Below are positions 25,676 through 33,906 of a stretch of DNA of 64,000 nt, in pieces. The notes under the pieces are model-generated. The model saw only the letters and a program-made list of their open reading frames with translations, was not told where the DNA came from and searched no databases. This DNA comes from CBDCUW01 sp965222745 (GTDB taxonomy: Bacteria; Planctomycetota; Planctomycetia; Pirellulales; Pirellulaceae), in the NCBI GenBank assembly GCA_965222745.1, contig CBDCUW010000003.1, forward strand, positions 1,984,001 to 2,048,000, written 5' to 3'. The stretch's first letter is position 1; each line of letters starts with the position of its first letter. The position numbers were made by a program, and so were the translations under genes.

Positions 25676-25930
25676 CTACTGAATTCGACGTATACGGCCA
25701 ATTTCTACCCTTAGACCAGCTTCGTCTACCGAATAGATCGCACGCAACGGTAGCCGATCGATGAAATACAAACCTTCGCTCAGTGGTCGTCCACTGCCGA
25801 TAGGGTCCGTGCCCAATGCTTTATCGAATTCGGCAATTGCATCGATGATCGCCACTTTGTCTCTACTGTTGACCCATTTCGCCGCAACTTCGCTTCTCGC
25901 GTTGTCTTCCCAAACCACATCGAATTTCAT
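25676..25930 (-). CDS. RelE/ParE-like toxin of a type II toxin-antitoxin pair
   Basis: An 84-residue basic protein with the compact RelE/ParE layout: an N-terminal strand (MKFDVVWEDNA), a helical hairpin (AIAEFDKALGTDPIGSGRPLSEG) and strands ending in RLPLRAIYSVDE and VEIGRIRRI. Such toxins are mRNA interferases or gyrase inhibitors; which applies is unknown. The ATG at 25928-25930 overlaps the antitoxin stop (ATGA), so translation is coupled. A longer frame to 26059 lies inside the antitoxin gene and was not used. Confidence 0.75.
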   Translation of the reverse strand: MKFDVVWEDNARSEVAAKWVNSRDKVAIIDAIAEFDKALGTDPIGSGRPLSEGLYFIDRLPLRAIYSVDEAGLRVEIGRIRRIQ

Positions 25931-26145
25931 GCATCTTCCAGTGACTTCAGGTGCGATAGAACCTGTTTTGTGGTGTAACGCGGACCGTTGCTTTGAAGCC
26001 GTTCCTTCACAATGCGAACATCGTCTGCACTTGGTGGACGTGTGATGATTCCCACACAATTGCCACTGGCGTCCACCAGTTCGATGATTCCTTCGACCTT
26101 TTCAAGCTCTCTTAGAAGCTGCTCGTCTGCTACTATTTGCACCAT
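25927..26145 (-). CDS. Antitoxin of the RelE/ParE-like pair
   Basis: A 72-residue protein preceding the toxin by a 4-bp overlap. Residues 10-36 (LRELEKVEGIIELVDASGNCVGIITRPP) form a beta-rich segment found in several small antitoxins, and the C-terminus is helical and would wrap the toxin. Start ATG 26143-26145 follows GAAAGG. No DNA-binding ribbon-helix-helix is obvious. Confidence 0.7.
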   Translation of the reverse strand: MVQIVADEQLLRELEKVEGIIELVDASGNCVGIITRPPSADDVRIVKERLQSNGPRYTTKQVLSHLKSLEDA

Positions 26146-26171
26146 TGGGTATGCCTTTCGTTCTAAGAAAC

Positions 26172-26200
26172 ATTTTAGGTTTCCCTGCAGTGCCCGTCCA
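26172..26200 (-). promoter_or_regulatory. Possible promoter of the toxin-antitoxin pair
   Basis: On the minus strand TGGACG (26195-26200) and TAAAAT (26172-26177) are spaced by 17 bp, 27 bp before the antitoxin start. The -35 match is modest. Confidence 0.4.
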
Positions 26201-26242
26201 CTCTACAGCGAGTGAAAGCAGGCGATTCGCTGCGTGAGATGT

Positions 26243-26279
26243 TCACGTTTTTCGAATCTTTTCTCGATGCTCCGTCACG
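26243..26279. repeat. 3' end of the dehydrogenase gene (copy 2 of the duplication)
   Basis: The intact gene's last codons, duplicated at 25603-25639 on the other side of the toxin-antitoxin cassette. The three differences lie mostly at third codon positions. Confidence 0.8.
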
Positions 26280-27574
26280 CCGGATGTTGCGTTCCGCGTG
26301 TCGATCACCATGGGAGCGTGACGGCAGATCGTGTCGTAGTCAAACGCGGTATGGTCGGTTGCGATCAGGACTGCGTCTTGTGATGCCAGAAACTGTGGCG
26401 TCAATTCGTGGCTTTCCATGGCAGGCAAATCGTAGTGTCGCATCTTCGGCAAGAGCGGCACGTGAGGATCGCTGTAGGTCAGTTGTGCGCCGAGTTCTAA
26501 GAGCAGTTCCATCAACTCGAACGACGGGCTTTCGCGGGGATCGTCGACGTCCTTCTTGTAGGCGACTCCCAGCATGCAGATCTTGCTGCCGCGAATCGGT
26601 TTGGCGACCTCATTGAGAAACTGTGCGGTGCGGCTGACGACGTAGCCCGGCATGGCGCGATTGACTTCACCGGCAAGTTCGATGAAGCGGGCGTTGAGTC
26701 CTTGTTTGCGAGCCAGCCACGAAAGGTAGAAGGGATCGATCGGAATGCAATGGCCGCCCAGGCCGGGGCCCGGATAAAACGCTTGGAAACCGAACGGCTT
26801 TGTTTTCGCCGCGTTGATCACCTCCCACACGTCGATGTCCATCGAATCGAATAGGGTCTTCAGTTCGTTGACCAGGGCGATATTGACCGCTCGATAGATA
26901 TTTTCCAGCACCTTGCAGGCTTCGGCGACTTCGCAGTTGCTGACCGGAACCACTCCGGCGACCGCCGATTCGTACAGGGCGCTAGCGCACTTCAGGCTAT
27001 CCTCGTTGATCGCGCCGACCACTTTGGGAATACCGGCGGCAGAAAAATCGGGGTTGCCGGGATCTTCTCGTTCGGGGCTGTAAGCGACAAAGAAATCGAC
27101 ACCGGCGGTCAAGCCTCGTTGCTGCAAGATCGGGATCATCACGTCGCGAGTGGTGGTCGGATAAGTCGTGCTTTCCAACACGACCAACTGGCCCTCGCGA
27201 ATCACCTCGCCAATTTTTTCGCAAGTGCCGACGACGTACTTCAAGTCGGGATCGCGAGCATCATCCAGCGGTGTGGGGACGCAGATCAACAACGCATCGG
27301 GCTCGCGAAGCCGCTTCATGTCGTCGGTCGCATCGAACAGTCCCTTTTCGGACCAGGCGGCGATCTTGGCGTCTTCGATGTGCTTGATGTAGCTCTTTCC
27401 CTGCCGGAGCGATTCGACCTTGCGGCTGTCGACGTCAAATCCCAAGCAGCGAAAACCGGCGTTAGTGAAAGCGTCGATCAGGGGCAAGCCGACGTAGCCC
27501 AGCCCGATCACACCGATGGTGCATTCCCGTTGCTGAACGCCCGACAAAAACGCGTCACTGTGAATCGATCCCAT
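26243..27574 (-). CDS. WbpA-type UDP-N-acetylglucosamine/nucleotide-sugar 6-dehydrogenase
   Basis: A 443-residue NAD-dependent dehydrogenase that oxidises C6 of a UDP-sugar to the uronate for surface polysaccharide synthesis. The NAD site is IGVIGLGYVGLP (near 20-31); VLESTTYP, the active-site neighbourhood ENIYRAVNIALVNEL, and GPGLGGHCIPIDPFYLSW place it with WbpA-type UDP-GlcNAc dehydrogenases rather than UDP-glucose dehydrogenases. The catalytic residue region is near GGHC (Cys). Start ATG 27572-27574, with GGGAG nine bases upstream. Before the toxin-antitoxin insertion its TGA stop probably overlapped the GTG of the glycosyltransferase gene. Confidence 0.88.
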   Translation of the reverse strand: MGSIHSDAFLSGVQQRECTIGVIGLGYVGLPLIDAFTNAGFRCLGFDVDSRKVESLRQGKSYIKHIEDAKIAAWSEKGLFDATDDMKRLREPDALLICVPTPLDDARDPDLKYVVGTCEKIGEVIREGQLVVLESTTYPTTTRDVMIPILQQRGLTAGVDFFVAYSPEREDPGNPDFSAAGIPKVVGAINEDSLKCASALYESAVAGVVPVSNCEVAEACKVLENIYRAVNIALVNELKTLFDSMDIDVWEVINAAKTKPFGFQAFYPGPGLGGHCIPIDPFYLSWLARKQGLNARFIELAGEVNRAMPGYVVSRTAQFLNEVAKPIRGSKICMLGVAYKKDVDDPRESPSFELMELLLELGAQLTYSDPHVPLLPKMRHYDLPAMESHELTPQFLASQDAVLIATDHTAFDYDTICRHAPMVIDTRNATSGVTEHREKIRKT

Positions 27575-27859
27575 CAAATGCTCCCGCCAAGAAGGTTCTT
27601 CCTTGGCAAACGAAAAGTGGTGTTGGTTGGATGTTTGAAAAGGGGTTCCACCTGGGAAAAGGGCCCGCGCAGGGAGGGCACGCCATGCGGATGTGGGGCG
27701 GATCGGCAGAGCGCCGCTGGCCTTTTTCCGGTTAGTTTAGTTGTCTGTAGGGGATTTCAAGCCCTGGTGGAAACGATTCGATTGCGGAAGTGGCGCCGCC
27801 ATTCTGGTTGGGACGGCAATGCCCATTTTTTGCCGCAACGTGTCCGGTGCTTGGAATCG

Positions 27860-29056
27860 CTAATACCGGCGTACGCGGGCAATCAGCGCGATCCCGATCA
27901 TCGCCAGAATCGAATTGCCCAACCAAACACCGTAGGGTGGCACCCATCCATCCTTGGCTTGTTCCAATCCAAACATGAACAACGGGTAGTAGAGCACCAA
28001 GGTTGGCAGAAAGCAGAGCCCAAACGTCGTCCAATAGTCGCTTGTCTTGGCGATCATCGCCAACGGCGCGCCCACCAACACAAAAAAGAAACAGCTGAAT
28101 CCTTCCGCCCACCGCCGCCACGGTTCCGTGTGGAGTCGATTCAACCGCTTTTTGCTCTGTTTCAAGTGCAGTTCGATGGCCTGCCCTTTCGGTCCGGCAA
28201 TGTCTTCGGTGCGAGAGGCCAGAATCGAAAAACCGGTGTGCGCTGCGATCTGCCCCACCGCGGCGTGGGTGCGGCTGTCTTGGCGAAGTCGTTCGCCGCT
28301 GATCAAACGCAGCGGCAACTCACTGGGGCTCTTGAATTGAACGTCCCGATTGGTGATCGCGCCCGACAGTGGGATCGGGAATTCCGCTTTGCCGGGCCAA
28401 GTGCTGTGCAGCAAGTGGCCTACCTCCACTTTGCTGTCGACGACTTTCAGCAACAGTGTTTCGGTTTCCGCATCAAACCGCAGCTGGCCTTCTTTCGCCG
28501 ACAACTTGATCGGGCCGTTCTTGCCACCGTTGTGGATGGCCACCACGGGACTGATCAAACGTCGCCCGACCACCTCGCTGACATGGATCGAAAAACCGTG
28601 ATCGGAAGTGTAGGAATGTTCGCCTTGCAGCCAGCGGTAAGCGATATCCTCGATCGACATCAACACAACACGGTTCACGCCAGGACGTCCCCAGGAAACG
28701 GCCAGGTCCGACACACAGACCGCCGCCGGGCTTAGCAAGGCGGCGAAAATGAATGCCGGCTGCAACAGTTTTAGTGGCGAGACGCCGGACGCTTTGACGG
28801 TGGCCACTTCCCCATCGGCTGCCATTCGCCCGTAAACGCAGCAGACGGAAAAGAGCGCCGTGGCGGGAAAAGCGAACTGCAACGAAATCGGCAACACGTA
28901 GGGAAGCAGTTGGATCACCGCAACCGGACCCAGTCCTTGGCGCAGCAGCTCGCGGCCAATTCCAATCATCAAGATCAGCAGCGTGAGCGCGATCAGGGCG
29001 ACGACAAAGATCTTCAGGATCTCGATCAGGATGTAACGAGTCAGGCGAGTGGGCAT
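27860..29056 (-). CDS. LptF/LptG-family permease
   Basis: A 398-residue protein with three N-terminal membrane spans (about 15-35, 50-75, 100-118), a periplasmic beta-jellyroll region (about 130-280) and three C-terminal spans (about 310-398). This is the YjgP/YjgQ layout of the LPS-export permeases, which carry lipopolysaccharide from the inner membrane to the periplasmic bridge. The RYILIEILKIF start and GEVATVKASGVSP loop are characteristic. It supports a Gram-negative envelope. Only one copy is in view; the partner permease should be elsewhere. Confidence 0.85.
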   Translation of the reverse strand: MPTRLTRYILIEILKIFVVALIALTLLILMIGIGRELLRQGLGPVAVIQLLPYVLPISLQFAFPATALFSVCCVYGRMAADGEVATVKASGVSPLKLLQPAFIFAALLSPAAVCVSDLAVSWGRPGVNRVVLMSIEDIAYRWLQGEHSYTSDHGFSIHVSEVVGRRLISPVVAIHNGGKNGPIKLSAKEGQLRFDAETETLLLKVVDSKVEVGHLLHSTWPGKAEFPIPLSGAITNRDVQFKSPSELPLRLISGERLRQDSRTHAAVGQIAAHTGFSILASRTEDIAGPKGQAIELHLKQSKKRLNRLHTEPWRRWAEGFSCFFFVLVGAPLAMIAKTSDYWTTFGLCFLPTLVLYYPLFMFGLEQAKDGWVPPYGVWLGNSILAMIGIALIARVRRY

Positions 29057-29085
29057 GAAGTTGTGGCAGGCAGTGCGACGAGAAC

Positions 29086-29204
29086 GCGAAAAACTGGCCG
29101 GTTCTGTAGCAAACCGGCCACCGCCGACGGTAGAGAGAAAGCACGAGTGTGTTTCACGCCTGTTTTCACGTGAATTTCAGGATCGCCGACTTGGGACAAG
29201 TCGG
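29086..29204. repeat. Family-C and family-D hairpins
   Basis: A ggccggttctgtagcaaacc-type hairpin at about 29097-29119 and the family-D hairpin ccgacttgggacaagtcgg at 29186-29204, between the PP2C gene and the LptF/G-type gene, both minus strand. Probably a terminator for the phosphatase gene. Confidence 0.55.
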
Positions 29205-29224
29205 CTGGCGAGAAGCCGTCCTGG

Positions 29225-30520
29225 TCAATAGTCGATGGCCGTTTCGTTGGCGGCGCGATTGTTCTGCTCGCGCAATTGGTTCATCGTTTCGATGATCGCT
29301 TCGGCCTGATAGCGAATCGCCTGCTTGGCATCTCGCTGCTTGAGTGCGGCGGCGCCTTTTTCTTGGAACTTGTCGATCTTTTTCCAATCCATCATCCAAT
29401 TCTTTTCCGACGCGGCATCGCGCAGCGCCCCGACGGTAGCTCCGAGGCGTTTGTACAGTTCTCCGGTCGCCGTCGCGTTGTAGCGGCGGTAGGGTCCGTT
29501 CCCGCCGGAGACTTTCGGCAGCGCTCGCTTCTCGGCATCTTTTTGTTGGTTGATCTGCTGAACGACTCCGATGGCAGACGCGATCAATCCCAACAGGATG
29601 GCAACGATCATCGGGCCAAATTCGGAGAAGAAACCGAAAGCAGCGGCGACCAGGAAACAGAAGATCGCGGTAGCAATCAAGTAAGAAGAGACAGGCGATT
29701 TCTCCTCGCCCGATTTTTTGCGAAGACTTGATTTGCCCTTCGGTTTGGCCGGCTCCTTTTCCACTCGAACGATGATCACGGTGGTGTTGTCGGGGCCGCC
29801 GCGCAGGTTGGCAAGATCGACCAACACCCTGGTCGCCAGATCTTCGGGCAAACAGTCCATCAGAGTTCCGATCTCGGCATCTTCCACCAGTCCGGTCAAA
29901 CCGTCGCTGCACAGCAGAAAGCGATCCCCCTTTTCTACCGGAAAGGGGCCTTCGACATCGACTTCTACTTCCGCATTGGGACCAAGCGACCTGGTGATGA
30001 CGTTTTTCGGAATGGATTGGCTCAGCGCGCTTTCGGGATGAACCTGGCCGCTTGCTTCCATTTCCCAAACCAGGGAATGGTCAAACGTCAGTTGTTCCAG
30101 TGTCCCCTTTCGCAATCGGTAGATCCGCGAATCACCGACGTGAGCGACGACTGCACCGCTAGGAAGCAGAGCCAGCGAACTGGCGGTGGTTCCCATGTTA
30201 TGAAATTCGGGGTTCTGCTGTCCCCTGCGATGGATTTCCGCGTTGCTTTCCAGCACGGCCGCGCGAAGCGCGTCGACGGCATCGCTGGAGACCGAGCGGA
30301 AATAGTGCATCGCGATGATCTCGGTCGCCATTCGGCTGGCGAGTTCACCGGCAGCGTGTGCTCCCATGCCGTCGGCAACCACAAAGAGATGTCCGCGTTG
30401 ATGGAACCGGTCCGCATTCTTGGCCGGCAAGGAGGCCATCGAGTCCTGGTTGTTGGCGCGGCGCATACCGATGTCGCTCAGTTCCGAGAAGACGACACCA
30501 GGTTTCCACTCGTCCGACAC
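29225..30520 (-). CDS. PP2C-type Ser/Thr phosphatase with C-terminal membrane anchor
   Basis: A 431-residue protein. Residues 8-255 form a PP2C/PPM phosphatase: RRANNQDS (first metal aspartate), FVVADGMGAH, THVGDSR-like VAHVGDSRIY, LLCSDGLTG and GGPDNTT, so the metal ligands are present. Two hydrophobic spans near 283-303 and 307-325 anchor it to the membrane, with a basic helical C-terminal domain. It removes phosphate from Ser/Thr and is a natural counterpart of the Hanks kinases in this genome; no direct partner is adjacent. The start is the GTG at 30518-30520, with only a weak ribosome-binding site. Confidence 0.88.
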   Translation of the reverse strand: MSDEWKPGVVFSELSDIGMRRANNQDSMASLPAKNADRFHQRGHLFVVADGMGAHAAGELASRMATEIIAMHYFRSVSSDAVDALRAAVLESNAEIHRRGQQNPEFHNMGTTASSLALLPSGAVVAHVGDSRIYRLRKGTLEQLTFDHSLVWEMEASGQVHPESALSQSIPKNVITRSLGPNAEVEVDVEGPFPVEKGDRFLLCSDGLTGLVEDAEIGTLMDCLPEDLATRVLVDLANLRGGPDNTTVIIVRVEKEPAKPKGKSSLRKKSGEEKSPVSSYLIATAIFCFLVAAAFGFFSEFGPMIVAILLGLIASAIGVVQQINQQKDAEKRALPKVSGGNGPYRRYNATATGELYKRLGATVGALRDAASEKNWMMDWKKIDKFQEKGAAALKQRDAKQAIRYQAEAIIETMNQLREQNNRAANETAIDY

Positions 30521-30853
30521 CGACGATTGCTCAAGAATATTAGGAGGGAAGGAAAAAATGTCCGTTCAAGGCGGGGTGGGCTGCTGACATCCCCTGATCC
30601 ATAGTTTAGACGATGTCCCTTGATCGGTCGCGTATTGTATTTATCTGCTGGCCGTTGACCTAGCCCGCCAATTTTACTCCTCAGGGGTAGGACTTGCAGG
30701 TTCTGGAGGTGTGGTTGCGGATATGACGACAAAATCGGACATCGGCAAAAAGGAAGGCCCGGCGATGCAGCGGTCAAAACGTCTGATACGATGCGGGAGA
30801 TGATCGTCTTGACCGGGCCAAGGAAGGAAAGATTCGGGGTGGAGAGCTAGTTT
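30521..30853. other. Divergent intergenic region, no gene seen
   Basis: About 330 bp between the divergent PP2C and aldehyde dehydrogenase genes. It should hold both promoters, but no convincing -35/-10 pair or RNA gene was identified. GGAGAG at 30841-30846 serves the GTG start at 30854. Confidence 0.5.
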
Positions 30854-32338
30854 GTGAACGAAAAGGTCACCGCAGCGTCGAAAGCCTGGTCACAGCAACC
30901 GGTTCGATATCGTTGCCAGGTTGTTGCTTCGGCCGCGCCGCGAATTGTGGACGCCGCCCAGCGGCTGACCGAGCTGTGCGCCAGCGATCAACGAACCGAT
31001 AGCGTTGAAACGATTGCTTCGGAGTTGTTGCCGCTTTGCAGCGCGCTGCGGCATATCGGTCGTCGCGGCCCCAAACTTTTGCATCCTCGGCGCTGCGGCC
31101 TGTGGGGCCGACCGGCGTGGTTATGGGGTGTACAGAGCACGGTTCGGCGGGTTCCGCACGGCACGGTCTTGATTTTGGGAACTTGGAACTACCCGCTGTT
31201 GCTGAGCGGTGCTCAAATTGCTCAGGCCCTTGCCGCCGGCAACGATGTGTGGCTGAAACCGGCTGCCGGTTGCGAGTCGGTCAGTGAAGAACTGGTTTCC
31301 TGTTTTCATCTTGCGGGCGTTCCTGCCCCCAGCTTGCGGCTGCTTGGTTCGTCGACCGATGCGGCAGTGGCTGCGATCGATTCAGGGGTGGACCTGATCG
31401 TACTGACCGGCGCCGCAGCCACGGGCCGCAAGGTGCTGGCCCAAGCCGCAAAATCACTGACTCCCACGATCATGGAACTGAGTGGTTGTGATGCCGTGGT
31501 GGTGATGCCCAGTGCTGATATTGACCGCACGGCTCACGCGATTGATTTCGGATTGAATTTTAACAGCGGAGCCACCTGCATCAGTCCTCGTCGGTTGATT
31601 GTCCAAGAGGGTGATGCCGACCGATTGATCGATACGCTGCGAAAACGCTTGGAAGATGCAAAGCCGGCGATCGTGCATCCGGCTGCCAGAGAATCGGTGG
31701 CCGCTGCGGTGGAAAAGGCGATCGACGAAGGAGCCGTCGATTGCTTGGGACATGTCGATGCATCTTCACTTCGCAACCAGGGGACGGTTCGCCCGATCCT
31801 GTTGGATCAGGTCGCCCCCGATCACTCGATTGCCGCTGCCGACCTCTTTGCCCCCATCACGTCGGTCATCCGAGTCTTCGCGATCGATGAGGCGGTGGAT
31901 ATCGTGAACGGGTGTCCCTACCGCCTGGCTGCGTCGGTATTTGGAAAGGACGCGGAAGCTCGCGAGATCGCTTCACGGCTGTCGGTTGGTTCGGTCGCCG
32001 TGAACGATCTGCTGGTGCCGACGGCCGATCCGCGTTTGCCGTTTGGCGGCAGACACCACAGCGGGTTTGGCGTGACGCGAGGTGACGAAGGTTTGCTGGC
32101 GATGACCGTGCCGAAAGTGGTCAGCCGGCGGCGGGGAAAATTCGCGCCTCACCTGGTCGACAGAAGGGAATCGGACCATCAGACCTTGATCGGCGCGCTA
32201 CAACTACTTCATGGCGAAACGTTGGCCAAGCGTTGGGCGGGCTTGCGACATCTGCTCGGAGCGGTCAAAACTGCCCGCGGCAAAACAAATCCGGCCAGGC
32301 GGACCAATGAGAAAGTAGCTGAACATGATAAAGGATGA
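30854..32338 (+). CDS. Aldehyde dehydrogenase family protein (AldH-like)
   Basis: A 494-residue NAD(P)-dependent aldehyde dehydrogenase. The catalytic cysteine is C242 (NSGATCISPRR) and the general-base glutamate E208 (IMELSGCDAVVV); the substrate-entry motif GTVLILGTWNYPLLL and GSVAVNDLL near the end fit the hydrophobic-aldehyde class. The GTG start is preceded by GGAGAG. The gene overlaps the following desaturase by 14 bp, so the two are co-translated. This pairing, with the acyltransferase/glycosyltransferase at 42204-44167, suggests oxidation of a carotenoid aldehyde to the acid, as AldH does in staphyloxanthin synthesis (inference). The last 70 residues are a basic extension. Confidence 0.82.
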   Translation: MNEKVTAASKAWSQQPVRYRCQVVASAAPRIVDAAQRLTELCASDQRTDSVETIASELLPLCSALRHIGRRGPKLLHPRRCGLWGRPAWLWGVQSTVRRVPHGTVLILGTWNYPLLLSGAQIAQALAAGNDVWLKPAAGCESVSEELVSCFHLAGVPAPSLRLLGSSTDAAVAAIDSGVDLIVLTGAAATGRKVLAQAAKSLTPTIMELSGCDAVVVMPSADIDRTAHAIDFGLNFNSGATCISPRRLIVQEGDADRLIDTLRKRLEDAKPAIVHPAARESVAAAVEKAIDEGAVDCLGHVDASSLRNQGTVRPILLDQVAPDHSIAAADLFAPITSVIRVFAIDEAVDIVNGCPYRLAASVFGKDAEAREIASRLSVGSVAVNDLLVPTADPRLPFGGRHHSGFGVTRGDEGLLAMTVPKVVSRRRGKFAPHLVDRRESDHQTLIGALQLLHGETLAKRWAGLRHLLGAVKTARGKTNPARRTNEKVAEHDKG

Positions 32339-33887
32339 CACCGGTTCTTTTCGCGTCGTGGTGGTCGGTGGCGGACTTGCCGGCCTGTCGTCAGCCTGCG
32401 TGCTTGCCGCCCGAGGGTACCAAGTCACGTTGTTGGACAAAAACGATTGGGTTGGCGGCAAGGCGGCGGTTCATCATGCCGATGGATTTCGGTTTGACAT
32501 GGGACCGACCATTTTGACGCTGCCCAGCGTATTGAAACGAGTCTTTGCGGAAGCCGACCGGCGACTGGAAGACTATTTGGAACTGATCCCGCTTGATCCG
32601 CAGTGGCGATGTTTTTTTGAAAAGAACCCGGCTGATTTGGCAGAAGCGAACGTGCTGGACCTTGTCGCCGACACGCAGACGATGCGCCGCAACATCGACC
32701 AATTCACCGGAACGACTCGCAATGGCGATGGCTATCGCCGCTTCCTTGACATCAGCAAGCGTCTGCATGACGTATCGGATCGGTTTTTCTTTTGGCGCAG
32801 CATCGGCGGACTGTCCGACACGATGGACGTTGGCGGAACCTTTTCGGCCGCTGTGCTGAAGGATGTGCTGTCACTGCGAATGGGCCGCAGCGTTGCGTCG
32901 GTGGTTCGGTCGCACGTGCCCGATCACCGGGTTGCTCAAATGATGGATCATTTCACCCAGTACGTCGGTTCGTCCCCTTACGCGTCGCCGGCGGTGTTGT
33001 GCGGTATCGCTCACATGCAAACCGACGAAGGGATCTGGTATCCGATGGGAGGCACTCGCGCCGTTCCCGAAGCGCTGGCTCGATTGGCCGAAGAGTTGGG
33101 GGTGCAGATCAAGACCGCAACCGATGTGCTCAAGATCGTCACCTCGGAAAACCGCGTGGTGGGTGTGGCCACGGCTGCTTCGGAAACGATTGAGTGTGAC
33201 GCGGTGGTCAGCAATTGTGACGCGGTTCGCACTTACCGCGAATTGCTTGGCGACGCGCCTCAGTCGGTTCGCTTTGAAAAGAAAAACGCCTTCGAACCCG
33301 CTTGCAGTGGTGTTGTTTTGTACCTGGGGCTCGATCGTCGTTTTGAACAGCTCCTTCACCACAATTTTGTTTTTTCGCGGGATCCGGTTGAAGAATTCGA
33401 CTACATCTATCACCGCGGCCAGCCGGCGCCCGATCCGACCGCTTATGTCTGCGCGCCGGCGGTCAGCGAACCGCAAGTTGCTCCTGATGGTGGCGAAGCG
33501 CTGTATGTGCTGGTCCATACGCCCTACCTGCGCTCCGAGCACGACTGGAAGGAGATGTTGCCGCAATACCGCGAAGTGATTTTGGACAAGCTGGAATCGA
33601 CAGCCGGCATGTCGGGACTTCGTGATTCGATTCGCCACGAATCGGCGCTGACTCCCGAAGGCATCCACAACCGCTATCGAGTTCTCAATGGAGCGATCTA
33701 CGGATTGGCCAGCCACGGAAAGTTTCTGGGGGCTTTTAAACCGGCCAACCGCCGCAAGGACCTGCGAGGATTGTATCTGGCCGGCGGCGCAGCCCATCCC
33801 GGTCCCGGCATGCCGATGGTATTGATGAGCGGTTGGATCGCCGCCGATTCGTTGGACACCGACGTACGCCAGGGAATCGTCGCCTAA
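32325..33887 (+). CDS. CrtI/CrtN/CrtP-family carotenoid desaturase or oxidase
   Basis: A 520-residue FAD enzyme. The dinucleotide site is VVVVGGGLAGLSSA (10-23), followed by GGKAAVHHADGFRFDMGPTI, and the C-terminal flavin motif is GLYLAGGAAHPGPGMPMVLMSGW. Family members desaturate phytoene-like carotenoids or oxidise their ends, at the membrane. The aldehyde dehydrogenase just upstream favours the oxidase (CrtP-like) role, in which a terminal methyl becomes an aldehyde. Whether it acts on C30 or C40 chains cannot be told from sequence. Confidence 0.82.
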   Translation: MIKDDTGSFRVVVVGGGLAGLSSACVLAARGYQVTLLDKNDWVGGKAAVHHADGFRFDMGPTILTLPSVLKRVFAEADRRLEDYLELIPLDPQWRCFFEKNPADLAEANVLDLVADTQTMRRNIDQFTGTTRNGDGYRRFLDISKRLHDVSDRFFFWRSIGGLSDTMDVGGTFSAAVLKDVLSLRMGRSVASVVRSHVPDHRVAQMMDHFTQYVGSSPYASPAVLCGIAHMQTDEGIWYPMGGTRAVPEALARLAEELGVQIKTATDVLKIVTSENRVVGVATAASETIECDAVVSNCDAVRTYRELLGDAPQSVRFEKKNAFEPACSGVVLYLGLDRRFEQLLHHNFVFSRDPVEEFDYIYHRGQPAPDPTAYVCAPAVSEPQVAPDGGEALYVLVHTPYLRSEHDWKEMLPQYREVILDKLESTAGMSGLRDSIRHESALTPEGIHNRYRVLNGAIYGLASHGKFLGAFKPANRRKDLRGLYLAGGAAHPGPGMPMVLMSGWIAADSLDTDVRQGIVA

Positions 33888-33906
33888 CCTTGTTGCAAGG
33901 GGCTAC

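Noticed and set aside
25676..26059. Longer toxin reading frame
   Set aside because: The first 43 codons overlap the antitoxin gene in another frame; the internal ATG overlapping the antitoxin stop gives a normal RelE-sized protein.
27119..28735. 538-residue open frame on the plus strand
   Set aside because: It is antisense to the WbpA-like and LptF/G genes, which have clear domains; its own translation shows none.
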